The notes under the pieces are model-generated. The model was not told the DNA's origin. It ran no database searches and was given only the letters and a program-made list of their open reading frames with translations. The translations under genes and the position numbers were made by a program. This document shows, piece by piece, positions 46,114 to 56,473 of a stretch of 64,000 nucleotides of DNA. Source of the stretch: Sphingomonas xinjiangensis (lineage in GTDB: Bacteria; Pseudomonadota; Alphaproteobacteria; Sphingomonadales; Sphingomonadaceae); contig NZ_JACIJF010000009.1 in NCBI RefSeq assembly GCF_014199255.1, positions 62,001 through 126,000 on the forward strand, in the 5' to 3' direction. Position 1 is the stretch's first letter, and every line of letters starts with the position of its first letter.

Positions 46114-46823
46114 TCAGCTGCGGCCGGCCTGTCCCGATTGCGGAAAGACCAGGGGCCGGTCGCCAAACCGGGACAGCAGGGCCTTCTCGCGATAATAAGG
46201 GTGCATCGCTTCGACATCCACCTCGTCGGGATATTGAAACGCGACCGAAAACGCGCCGTTCTTGAGGTCATATTCCATTATCGACCAGCGCCTGCTCGCC
46301 GGTTCGGCGAACCAAGCCGAAAGCAGCAGCAGTTCAAGGTCGCTTCCTTCTGATTCGACGTAGCGCACGACCTTGCCGTCGGCCTTGAACACGCTGGGCG
46401 TGATCCAGCCCATGCCGACTTCGACATACAGAAAGGCGCCATTCGCGCTTTCGCCGGCAACGTGACGAGTTCCTGCGCGATCGCGTCCAGCGCCGTGTTG
46501 AGCTTGGCGCGCGAGGCACGCGCGGGCGCGCACGCGGCTTGGCAGCGCGTGGCTTGTCCGCTGGCTTACTGGCCGATCGCGCCGCGGGAAGATCATGCGG
46601 TAGTGCCGGGATGATGATCGTCGCCGGCGGCTTCTTCCTGGTTCTGCTGCGGCGCGGCGGGCGATCTGACTCGGCGGACGCCGCGCTGGTGGCGGACGGG
46701 CCCGACCCGCAGCGAACTGGCCAAAGCCGCGGGCGTACAAAGGGTGGCGACGGTAAGCGCCATGCCTAGGATTGCAGGAAACGCTTTGGAGGACTCGATC
46801 TGCCGCGATGCCATGGTCTGCAT
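46114..46823 (-). pseudogene. Secreted YezG (DUF600)-like protein gene, frame broken
   Basis: A good start at 46823 (AGGGGAGAG just upstream) opens a signal peptide (FPAILGMALTVATLCTPAALA), but that frame stops at 46593. A linker rich in Pro, Lys, Arg and Ala reads best in a second frame. RAKLNTALDAIAQELVTLPA (about 46508-46449) is back in the first frame. The C-terminal domain FLYVEVGMGWITPSVFKADG through SIMEYDLKNGAFSVAFQYPD to FGDRPLVFPQSGQ is in the third frame, ending at 46114. At least one shift near 46450 is required, probably three. The domain resembles the YezG/DUF600 family, whose founders are immunity proteins; that assignment is by eye and modest in certainty. Confidence 0.6.
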
Positions 46824-46952
46824 GGGACTCTCCCCTGTCCGACTGCATTGTACCAGCAACGCTGGAACAAAGCAAGAACTTCGCCGGGCAATTGCAAATC
46901 ATCGGCTTTTCGCGTCTGAGGAGGCGACAACGATCCGGGGACTTTGATTCAC

Positions 46953-47516
46953 ATGCGCATCTTGCTGCTTGCCGTCGCGACGCTCGCACTGTCCGCCTGC
47001 CAATCGGCGGCGGAGAAGCGGGCCGCGGAGACCGGCGAGATCGACGCGACGAACGCGACCACCGAGGAAGTGTCGAAGCTGATCCAGATCGCGCAGCCTA
47101 AGGCAGCGATGACGCCGGGCAAGTGGACGTTGGCGCTACGTGTGGTTTCGACCGACCTGTCGGCGCTATCGAGCGCGGCGCGCGGGACACAGGAACAAGC
47201 GATCAAGGCGCTGGAGCGCAACTCCACTGCCTGCCGCACCAAGGACGAGCTGAAGCCGATCGACTTGTCGCAGCTGGAAAAGGTGGCGGGCACCTGCACC
47301 TATCCGCGCTATCAGTCCAAAGGCGGCAAGCTCGACGCGGTGATCGAGTGCAAGAAGGACGGCGCACCCGACACGGTGCTGCACGCCGTGGGCACCACCG
47401 GCCCGAACGGATTCGACGTCAAGCTGGACCAGAAGACCGGTGCGCCGGGCCAGGCGGGCTACATCGCGCTGACGCTGCAGGCGACCGGCAAACGCGTGGG
47501 CGCCTGTCCCGCCTGA
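46953..47516 (+). CDS. DUF3617-like predicted lipoprotein
   Basis: A 187-residue protein with MRILLLAVATLALSAC (lipobox LSAC, Cys16). The mature region begins with a charged helix and a conserved-looking beta domain opening MTPGKWTLALRVVSTDLSAL. Paired cysteines lie in STACRTKDEL, AGTCTYPRYQ, VIECKKDG and VGACPA, the spacing pattern of DUF3617 periplasmic proteins of proteobacteria (function unknown). The ATG at 46953 gives the signal peptide; an upstream TTG adds three residues. It is divergent from the broken gene and converges on the membrane-protein gene with a 3-nt gap. Confidence 0.75.
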   Translation: MRILLLAVATLALSACQSAAEKRAAETGEIDATNATTEEVSKLIQIAQPKAAMTPGKWTLALRVVSTDLSALSSAARGTQEQAIKALERNSTACRTKDELKPIDLSQLEKVAGTCTYPRYQSKGGKLDAVIECKKDGAPDTVLHAVGTTGPNGFDVKLDQKTGAPGQAGYIALTLQATGKRVGACPA

Positions 47517-47519
47517 GCC

Positions 47520-47960
47520 TCAGCGACGGCGATAGGCGATGCGCCACATCGCCAGCGCAATGCCGCTGGCAAGGATCGCGATCAGACCGGCAGTGAGCAG
47601 CGCGCCGACCCAGCGGAACAGCGCGACATCGCTCGCCAACGGCTGAGCGTCGAACAGCCCGAAGCCGCGCGTCTGCGCCGCAACGAACAGCGCGAGCGCA
47701 AGCACGATGCCCGCGAGCGCGGCGGCGACCGGGCCGCGAATGCCCGCGACATGCAGCACCAGCCATAAAGGGCCTGCCAGCACGGTAAGCGCCAGCGCCC
47801 CGAACAGAGTGCCGAGCACCAGGCCAAGAGCGAGCGCCTGCGCGCCGTGTCCGCCGGGCAGGAGCAGCAGCATCGTGAGCAGGCCGAGCATCAGCGCTCC
47901 GGCGCCGAGCGCCAGCCCCGCGCGATCGATGCTGGTGCCGTAACGGCGAGGCGCGCCCAT
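47520..47960 (-). CDS. Small four-helix membrane protein, function unknown
   Basis: A 146-residue hydrophobic protein with about four membrane segments: GAGALMLGLLTMLLLLPGG, GLVLGTLFGALALTVLAGPL, VAAALAGIVLALALFVAAQ and VGALLTAGLIAILASGIALA. It ends in a basic cytoplasmic tail MWRIAYRRR. No family is recognised. The ATG at 47960 shares one base with the TGA of the metallo-beta-lactamase-fold gene (TGATG), so it is almost certainly translated from the same message. Confidence 0.7.
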   Translation of the reverse strand: MGAPRRYGTSIDRAGLALGAGALMLGLLTMLLLLPGGHGAQALALGLVLGTLFGALALTVLAGPLWLVLHVAGIRGPVAAALAGIVLALALFVAAQTRGFGLFDAQPLASDVALFRWVGALLTAGLIAILASGIALAMWRIAYRRR

Positions 47961-49126
47961 CAACGTAGCGCGTCGAATCGGCCGGCACGGATGCAGGCGT
48001 CGAGCTTGGCGAAGTCGGGCGGGGTTCCCCCAGCAGCAAGGGGCGGCACATCGACAGGCTGGCCGATGGGGGTAGACGCGAAGCGGCGCGGGTCGGCGCC
48101 CGCGCACTCCTGCATCGCCCGAAGCAGCCGCGGCGGAGTATCATAGGCCTCGCGCGAGAGACGGAAGGTGCCCCAATGGATCGGGATCGCCTGGGGCTGC
48201 CCCAACCCCTGCCAGATGTGCAGCGCGCCGAGCGGGCCGACATGGCTGCCCGCTGCCATCTGCCTTTCTTGGAAACGGAAGGCGCCGATCGGGATCGCGG
48301 CAAGGCGAATGGGGCCGAGCGCCGCGGCTTCGGCAGGCCATTTGCCGTCACCCAGCCCGGTATCGCCTGAGAAGAAGAAATTACCACCCGACAGCTCGAC
48401 CACGAAGCTGGACCACAAAGCACGGTTGCGGTCGGAGAACCACCGACTGCCCCAATGGTGATTGCGGGTGACCGCCACGCGCACCCCCTGTCGGGCTTCG
48501 AGCGACTGCCCCCAATCCAGCGCCCGCGCGGGCACCCCTGCCCCGCCGATCACGCGATCGTTGCCGAGCGAGGTGACGATCAACGGACGGTCGCGCTGCC
48601 ACAGCCGCTTCAAGGTGGTGAGATCCATATGGTCATAATGGTTGTGGCTCACGAGCACTAGGTCGATGCGCGGCAGATCGTCGAACTCGACGCCTGGCGC
48701 CGCCACGCGTCGGGGACCGAGGCCGAGCGGTCCGGCGCGGTCGCTCCAGACGGGATCGGTCAGGATGTTGAGGCTGTTGGTCTGCACCAGCAGCGTGGCA
48801 TGCCCGACCCAGGTGACACGCATCGTCTCCCCAACGACTCGCGCGGCGGGTTTGCTCGGCCGCACCGGCACCCGGTCGGGCCATACCGGCCGGCCGTTAT
48901 CGCCGAGCAGATAGCGCGCGACGAAGCCGAACCGACTGCTGCTCCGCGATGTCCGAAGCCGGTCGTCATCGCCATCGGGATTGAAGAAATGTGCACCGTC
49001 AAAATGCGCGCTCTGCGGGCCTTCATAATAGATGCGGTCGAGGAAGTGCGGAAGCACCGTTGCCGCCAGACAGAGGGCGACAACGATCCATAGCAGGACG
49101 GCGAGGGCAAGCTTTACGACGCGCAT
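47960..49126 (-). CDS. Metallo-beta-lactamase-fold hydrolase (NAPE-PLD / RomA-like), membrane-anchored
   Basis: 388 residues. An N-terminal anchor LALAVLLWIVVALCLAATVL is followed by an MBL domain with the metal-binding motif HNHYDH, upstream VTWVGHATLLVQT and LTDPVWSDR, downstream VTRNHHWGSRWFSD, FFFSGDTGLGD and a final IPIHWGTF. This order matches the NAPE-PLD/UlaG-like group that includes outer-membrane-associated RomA. The natural substrate is unknown; phospholipid-type phosphodiesters are possible from the family. Upstream partner of the small membrane protein gene. Confidence 0.88.
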   Translation of the reverse strand: MRVVKLALAVLLWIVVALCLAATVLPHFLDRIYYEGPQSAHFDGAHFFNPDGDDDRLRTSRSSSRFGFVARYLLGDNGRPVWPDRVPVRPSKPAARVVGETMRVTWVGHATLLVQTNSLNILTDPVWSDRAGPLGLGPRRVAAPGVEFDDLPRIDLVLVSHNHYDHMDLTTLKRLWQRDRPLIVTSLGNDRVIGGAGVPARALDWGQSLEARQGVRVAVTRNHHWGSRWFSDRNRALWSSFVVELSGGNFFFSGDTGLGDGKWPAEAAALGPIRLAAIPIGAFRFQERQMAAGSHVGPLGALHIWQGLGQPQAIPIHWGTFRLSREAYDTPPRLLRAMQECAGADPRRFASTPIGQPVDVPPLAAGGTPPDFAKLDACIRAGRFDALR

Positions 49127-49189
49127 GTCCCGTCATCGCGGGGTGGAGGCGTGTGATCAAGCTTGATCGCCGGGGCACCCCTACCCTAA

Positions 49190-51331
<2,142 letters not shown>

Positions 51332-51406
51332 CTTTTTTGCAACGCAGCAAAGTTAAACCGGTGGTTAACGCGCTGAGTTCATGACGGTTCCGGCAACTGT
51401 CACAGA

Positions 51407-51422
51407 GTCGACATAAATCGAC
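51407..51422. promoter_or_regulatory. Short inverted repeat upstream of the second TonB-dependent receptor
   Basis: GTCGA and TCGAC flank CATAAA, giving a 16-bp dyad centred about 80 bp before the receptor start codon. A possible operator or part of a promoter (the CATAAA is similar to a -10 box). No cognate regulator is known. Confidence 0.3.
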
Positions 51423-51494
51423 CTCATGGGCGGCGCCAGACGGTGAACCCCACCGCGTGACAGTGCCGGCTCGGCACACCGAAAGGGACATTTA

Positions 51495-54071
51495 ATGCGC
51501 ACCAAGCTTTATGCTGGCGTGGCCTTCGCCGCGCTGATGATTCCGGTCAGCGCCTTCGCGCAGTCGACCGGCACGATCGAGGCAGAAGGTCAGTCCGAAG
51601 AAGTCGTCGTCACCGGTCAAGCCGGCCCGCGCGAAATTGGCGGCGTTCAGATCCCGGATCAGCCCAAGGCCCGCGCCGTGCTGACCCAGGAATTCATCGC
51701 GCGTCAGCAGCCGGGTCAGTCGATCCTTGAAACGATCAACTTCGTTCCGGGCGTCAACTTCACTAACAACGATCCCTACGGCACCTCGGGCGGCAACCTG
51801 CGCATCCGCGGCTTCAGCGGCGACCGTGTGTCGGTCACCTTCGACGGCATCCCGCTGAACGACTCGGGCAACTACTCGGTCTATTCGAACCAGATGCTCG
51901 ACCCCGAGCTGATCGAGCAGGCGAACGTGAACTTCGGCGCAACCGACGTCGACTCGCCAACGGCCAGCGCTTCGGGCGGCACCGTCAACTACCGCTCGCT
52001 GATGCCCACGGACGAGATGAGCGCGATCGCAGTCTACACGCGCGGCACGTACGACTTCAATCGCGTGTTCGGCATGATCAACACGGGGGAGCTGACGAAG
52101 TTCGGCACCAAGGCATGGATCGCCGCCAGCAACGAAACCTATGAGCAGTTCCGCGGCTATGGCGAACTGAGCAAGCAGCAGTTCAACGCGAAGATCTATC
52201 AGCCGATTGGCGGCAATGGCGACTTCATCGCCCTGGCGGGTCACTATAACCGCAACCGCAACAGTTCGTATAGCAACCCGACCAGCGCCAACATTCGCAC
52301 GCTGCTCGGCACGAGCGTGGTTCCGGCCACTGCCACCGACTCGAACCCGTTCACGCTCGATCTGTCGAACGAGCAGTATGATCAGGTGTTTAACAATCGT
52401 GATTCGGGCGTGACTGGGCCCTACGACCAGTTCTGCTCGCCGCCCTCCGCCAATGTGGCTTTCGGTAATGCAGCCCCGCAGATCGACGCGACGAGCTGCG
52501 CTAATTCCTCGCTCACAGCGATCAACCCGTCCGACACGGGCGTAATGCGCCTCAACTCGCGCTTCGAGCTGACCGACAGCCTGCTGTTCACGTTCGATGG
52601 CGGCTACAGCTTTACGCGTGCCAACGGCGGCGGCTCGACCGTATTCAACGAGAGCGGCGTGCCCGTTGGTACTGTCGGAGGGGTCCCCGGTGACAATAAC
52701 TACCAGGGCGGCCGCCTAACCGGCGGCGTCGACATCAATGGCGACGGCGACACGCTCGACCGCGTTCGCGCATATTATCCGTCGAACACGCGCACCCAGC
52801 GCTTCGTGGCGATCGCCGGCCTACGTTATCAAATCGACCCGAACAACTTAGTTCGCGTCGCCTATACCTGGGATCGGGCACGTCATCGCCAGACCGGTGA
52901 GGCCAGCCTGCTGAACTCCATCGGCCGTCCCTATGACGTTTTCGGCTTCGACGGGGAGACCGATCGTCCGGTGCTCGACGCGCAGGGTAATGTGCTCAAC
53001 AAGCGCAACCGTCTGTCCTACGCCATCCTGCATCAGGTTTCCGGCGAATATCGCGGCAAGTTCTTCGACAACCGCCTGAACGTGAACTTGGGCGTGCGCG
53101 CGCCGTTCTTCCGCCGCAATCTCAGCAACTTCTGCTACACGATCGCGGGTCAGTCGAGCGACGCCTATTGCACCTCGGAGACCCCAGCGCAGGTCGGCAT
53201 CAACCCGGTTCGTGGTCAGTACGGCGCGCCCTATCAGAACCGCGTCGAGACCTACAGCGCGGTGCTGCCGAACGTCGGCTTCACCTTCGATCTGGTCGAT
53301 CGTTTGAGCCTGTTTGCTAGCTATGCCAAGGGCTTCTCGGCTCCCAAGACCGACAACCTCTACTCGTTCGGCGCCACCCGCGTTTCCACCGGCGCGTACA
53401 TCCAGCCGTCCTTTGACCTGCAGCCGGAAAAGACTGACTCTTTCGATGTCGGTCTGCGCTACAACTCGCCGATCTTCACGGCGCAGGCTGGTGCGTGGTA
53501 CATCTACTACAAGAACCGCATCATCAGCTCGCAGGTGCCGGAAGAGGGTTCCACGAACCTCATCAACGTCGACCGCAACGTCGGCGCAGTAAAGAGCTAT
53601 GGCTTTGACGGCCTCGTCAGCGTCCGTCCGGTGCCACAGCTGTCGCTATACGCCTTCGGTTCGTACATTAAAACAGAGCTGCAGGACGACTTGATCGATC
53701 TGCGCAACAACACGGTAATCCCGCTGCGCGGCAAGGAAGTCGTCGAGACGCCGCAGTGGACCTATGGCGGTCGCGCGCAGCTGGACCTGGAGCCCTTCCA
53801 GTTCGGCATTGAGGCCAAGCACACGGGCGACCGCTGGGTCACCGACGTGAACGACTTCGCAGTAGCGGGCTACACGCTGGTCAACGCGGACATCCGCTTT
53901 GGCCTGACCGACATTGGCCTGGAGCGCACCTTCCTCCAGTTCAACGCGACAAACCTGCTCAAGGAGCGCTTCTTCGGAAGCCTCAGCACGCAGCAGGGCT
54001 TCTCGAACAACCCGCGCCTGAACCTGGGTTCGCCGCGGACCTTCACAGGCTCGATCCACTTCGAGTTCTGA
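51495..54071 (+). CDS. TonB-dependent outer-membrane receptor
   Basis: 858 residues with signal peptide MRTKLYAGVAFAALMIPVSAFA. A TonB-box-like segment SEEVVVTG is followed by the plug (FIARQQPGQSILETINFVPG, LRIRGFSGDRVSVTFDGIPL) and a 22-strand barrel with LSLFASYAKGFSAPKTDNLY and PEKTDSFDVGLRY near the C-terminus. It ends SIHFEF with the terminal Phe needed for barrel insertion. AAAGGGAC precedes the ATG. Substrate unknown; plain receptors of this type carry siderophores, vitamins or glycans. Followed by a terminator, then a LytS/LytTR two-component pair. Confidence 0.93.
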   Translation: MRTKLYAGVAFAALMIPVSAFAQSTGTIEAEGQSEEVVVTGQAGPREIGGVQIPDQPKARAVLTQEFIARQQPGQSILETINFVPGVNFTNNDPYGTSGGNLRIRGFSGDRVSVTFDGIPLNDSGNYSVYSNQMLDPELIEQANVNFGATDVDSPTASASGGTVNYRSLMPTDEMSAIAVYTRGTYDFNRVFGMINTGELTKFGTKAWIAASNETYEQFRGYGELSKQQFNAKIYQPIGGNGDFIALAGHYNRNRNSSYSNPTSANIRTLLGTSVVPATATDSNPFTLDLSNEQYDQVFNNRDSGVTGPYDQFCSPPSANVAFGNAAPQIDATSCANSSLTAINPSDTGVMRLNSRFELTDSLLFTFDGGYSFTRANGGGSTVFNESGVPVGTVGGVPGDNNYQGGRLTGGVDINGDGDTLDRVRAYYPSNTRTQRFVAIAGLRYQIDPNNLVRVAYTWDRARHRQTGEASLLNSIGRPYDVFGFDGETDRPVLDAQGNVLNKRNRLSYAILHQVSGEYRGKFFDNRLNVNLGVRAPFFRRNLSNFCYTIAGQSSDAYCTSETPAQVGINPVRGQYGAPYQNRVETYSAVLPNVGFTFDLVDRLSLFASYAKGFSAPKTDNLYSFGATRVSTGAYIQPSFDLQPEKTDSFDVGLRYNSPIFTAQAGAWYIYYKNRIISSQVPEEGSTNLINVDRNVGAVKSYGFDGLVSVRPVPQLSLYAFGSYIKTELQDDLIDLRNNTVIPLRGKEVVETPQWTYGGRAQLDLEPFQFGIEAKHTGDRWVTDVNDFAVAGYTLVNADIRFGLTDIGLERTFLQFNATNLLKERFFGSLSTQQGFSNNPRLNLGSPRTFTGSIHFEF

Positions 54072-54093
54072 TCTTTCCAAGATCGACAACGAA

Positions 54094-54133
54094 GCCGCCG
54101 CTCCAGCAATGGGGCGGCGGTTCTCGTTTGTGG
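54094..54133 (+). terminator. Terminator after the TonB-dependent receptor
   Basis: CCGCCGCTCC pairs with GGGGCGGCGG (one G-U) over an AGCAAT loop and is followed by TTCTCGTTTG, a weak T-rich tail. It separates the receptor message from the histidine kinase gene. Confidence 0.7.
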
Positions 54134-54174
54134 GCCTCTTTGCCCAGTGTCGTGCTCGGTGTTAGAGGGCGCGG

Positions 54175-55317
54175 GTGGCCAAAGCAGTGGAACCCGCGCG
54201 GCAATTAATGCCGGACACGATCAGCAGGGCGAACCTGCTCTCGCGCCCCTTTTTCGAAGACAAGGTGCGCGCCTTCTGGATGCTTCAGGCAGCGGGATGG
54301 AGCGGGTATCTGCTGCTGCGCACCGTTTCGAGCATTTCCAACGAACTGTCGGTCGAGCGGATCATCACTGCGATCATCGAATCGATCGTCGGCTATTGCC
54401 TGACGCTGCTGCTCTCGACGCTGTACGGCACGTACCGGCGGATGCCGCGGATCACCGGCATCCTGCTCACGCTGGGCACGCTCGCGGCGGCGACGGTGAT
54501 CTATGCCGTGCTCGACGCGTTCACCGTGTCATTCATAAAAATGGCAGAACCTGGTATCAGCGTCTCGCTGGTGCTCGCCGCACTGTTCCTGAACTTCACG
54601 GTGCTCGCGGGCTGGTCGGCGCTGTATTTCGGGATCAACTTCTACCTGATTGTCGAACAGCAGATCGACCAGATGCAGGTTCTTGAGAACCAGGCCAGCC
54701 ATGCGCAACTGGCGATGCTGCGCTATCAGCTAAACCCGCACTTCCTGTTCAACACACTCAACTCGATTTCGACACTGGTGTTGCTGAAGCAGACCGAGCG
54801 GGCGAATGTGATGTTAAGCCGGCTTTCTTCGTTTCTGCGCTACACGCTCGCCAACGAACCCACCGCGCATGTGACGTTGGCGCAGGAAGTGGAGACGTTG
54901 AAGCTGTATCTGGAAATCGAGAAGATGCGCTTCGATGAGCGCATGCGGCCGCATTTCGACATCGATCCGCGGGTCGTGAAGGCGCGGCTGCCTTCGCTGC
55001 TGCTCCAGCCGCTGGTGGAGAATGCGATCAAATATGCCGTCACGCCCCAAGAAGAGGGTGCTGACATCACCATCACGGCTCGGCTCACCGGAGAACGGGT
55101 GCAGATCGCCGTGTCCGACACCGGACCTGGATTGATTGAAGCGAAGCCAAGGCCGACGCTTTCAACTGGCGTGGGGCTCGCCAATATTCGGGAGCGGTTG
55201 GTTCAGGCTTACGGGCCTGACCATCGGTTCGATGCGCGTACGAACCCTGGGGAAGGGTTCAGCGTTGAGATCGAAATACCGTTCCAGCTTGAGGAACCCA
55301 ATCGAGAGGCCGCATGA
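54175..55317 (+). CDS. LytS-type sensor histidine kinase
   Basis: A 380-residue membrane kinase. About four hydrophobic segments in the N-terminal half (for example ITAIIESIVGYCLTLLLSTL and ISVSLVLAALFLNFTVLAGW) are followed by a coiled region (EQQIDQMQVLENQASHAQLA). The His_kinase domain has the phosphorylated His189 in RYQLNPHFLFNTLNSISTL, the N box LVENAIKYAVTPQ and the G box VSDTGPGLI, with GVGLANIRERL. Start: the GTG at 54175 with GAGGG upstream; an ATG at 54208 lacks a site. Overlaps the response regulator gene as ATGA. Confidence 0.92.
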   Translation: MAKAVEPARQLMPDTISRANLLSRPFFEDKVRAFWMLQAAGWSGYLLLRTVSSISNELSVERIITAIIESIVGYCLTLLLSTLYGTYRRMPRITGILLTLGTLAAATVIYAVLDAFTVSFIKMAEPGISVSLVLAALFLNFTVLAGWSALYFGINFYLIVEQQIDQMQVLENQASHAQLAMLRYQLNPHFLFNTLNSISTLVLLKQTERANVMLSRLSSFLRYTLANEPTAHVTLAQEVETLKLYLEIEKMRFDERMRPHFDIDPRVVKARLPSLLLQPLVENAIKYAVTPQEEGADITITARLTGERVQIAVSDTGPGLIEAKPRPTLSTGVGLANIRERLVQAYGPDHRFDARTNPGEGFSVEIEIPFQLEEPNREAA

Positions 55318-56120
55318 CCATCCGTACCATCCTCGTCGACGACGAATCCCTGGCGATCCAGGGGCTCGAGCTGCGGCTCCAGGAACACGAGGATGTCGAG
55401 ATTATCGACAAATGCTCCAATGGCCGCGAGGCCATCCGTTCCATCAAGACGCACAAACCCGACCTCGTCTTCCTTGATATACAAATGCCCGGCTTCGACG
55501 GATTTTCCGTCGTGCAGGGGCTGATGGAGGTCGAGCCGCCACTGTTCGTCTTCGTCACCGCTTATAGCGACCACGCGATCCGTGCCTTTGAAGCCCAGGC
55601 GATGGATTACCTTATGAAGCCGGTAGAGCCTTCACGGCTTGCCGACACGCTCGACCGAGTGCGTCAGCGCCTGGCAGAGAAGCGCGGCGTGGAGGAAGTC
55701 GACCGGCTGAAGGAAGTGCTGGCCGAAGTGGCGCCTGACGCAGTGGACGATAGGGGCGCAGCCGATGGCAGCACCGAGATGGCCTCCAGCCGCTTCGAGA
55801 AGCTGATCAACATCAAGGACCGCGGCCAGATTTTCCGGGTTGACGTCGACACGATCGAACGGATCGACGCGGCGGGCGATTACATGTGCATCTACACCGG
55901 CGACAACACGCTGATCCTGCGCGAAACGATGAAGGATCTGGAGAAGCGCCTCGACCCGCGCCGGTTCCAGCGCGTCCATCGCTCGACGATCGTCAACCTG
56001 GACCTGGTGAAGCAGGTCAAGCCGCACACCAATGGCGAATGCTTCCTGGTGCTCGATTCGGGTGCGCAGGTGAAGGTCAGCCGCTCATACCGCGACGTGG
56101 TGGCGCGCTTCGTTCACTAA
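55314..56120 (+). CDS. LytTR-family response regulator
   Basis: A 268-residue regulator. The receiver domain (about 4-122) has acidic residues DDE at positions 9-11, phosphorylation site D55 in VFLDIQMPG, FVTAYSDHA and KPVEP with the conserved Lys. After a linker, the LytTR DNA-binding domain (about 165-268) carries LINIKDRGQIFRVDVDTIER, RRFQRVHRSTIVNLD and VKVSRSYRDVVARF. It acts as the partner of the preceding kinase; the ATG overlaps the kinase stop (ATGA). The targets are unknown; the TonB-dependent receptor upstream is the nearest candidate. Confidence 0.94.
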   Translation: MTIRTILVDDESLAIQGLELRLQEHEDVEIIDKCSNGREAIRSIKTHKPDLVFLDIQMPGFDGFSVVQGLMEVEPPLFVFVTAYSDHAIRAFEAQAMDYLMKPVEPSRLADTLDRVRQRLAEKRGVEEVDRLKEVLAEVAPDAVDDRGAADGSTEMASSRFEKLINIKDRGQIFRVDVDTIERIDAAGDYMCIYTGDNTLILRETMKDLEKRLDPRRFQRVHRSTIVNLDLVKQVKPHTNGECFLVLDSGAQVKVSRSYRDVVARFVH

Positions 56121-56129
56121 CCGCTCGGT

Positions 56130-56162
56130 ACCGTCACCCCGGCCCTGTGCGGGGGTGACGGT
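56130..56162. terminator. Hairpin between converging response-regulator and DUF3297 genes
   Basis: ACCGTCACCCC (56130-56140) pairs perfectly with GGGGTGACGGT (56152-56162) over an 11-nt loop. No T-run follows, so termination would be weak or Rho-assisted on either strand. Confidence 0.45.
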
Positions 56163-56172
56163 CTAGCAAGGC

Positions 56173-56457
56173 TCAGCCTTCGGCTTCGCCCTGAGCAGCA
56201 TCCTTCGAAGCACCCTCTGCGGGGCGTTCGAACCATGCTTCAACCGGGCCGACCAGCTTGATCGTCAGCGGCTGGCCCTTGCGGTCGACCTTCTTGCCCA
56301 AACCCACGCGGATCCAGCCTTCGGAGATGCTGTACTCCTCGACGTCGTGGCGCTGCTGGCCCTTGAAACGGATACCGATACCGCGTTCCAAAACCTGCTG
56401 GTCGAAATGCGGGCTGCGCGGATTGACCGAAAGGCGGTCGGGAGGAGTGTCGCTCAT
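56173..56457 (-). CDS. DUF3297 family protein
   Basis: A 94-residue soluble protein: SPHFDQQVLERGIGIRFKGQ and DVEEYSISEGWIRVGLGKKV define the family, with basic RKGQPLTIKLVGPVEAWFE. Widely present in proteobacteria, function unknown. The ATG at 56457 has GAGG a few nt upstream; a longer frame to 56670 lies inside the oxidoreductase gene and is not conserved. It follows the oxidoreductase gene by 16 nt on the same strand, so they probably share a transcript. Confidence 0.85.
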   Translation of the reverse strand: MSDTPPDRLSVNPRSPHFDQQVLERGIGIRFKGQQRHDVEEYSISEGWIRVGLGKKVDRKGQPLTIKLVGPVEAWFERPAEGASKDAAQGEAEG

Positions 56458-56473
56458 GACCTCGCCTTTGCCG

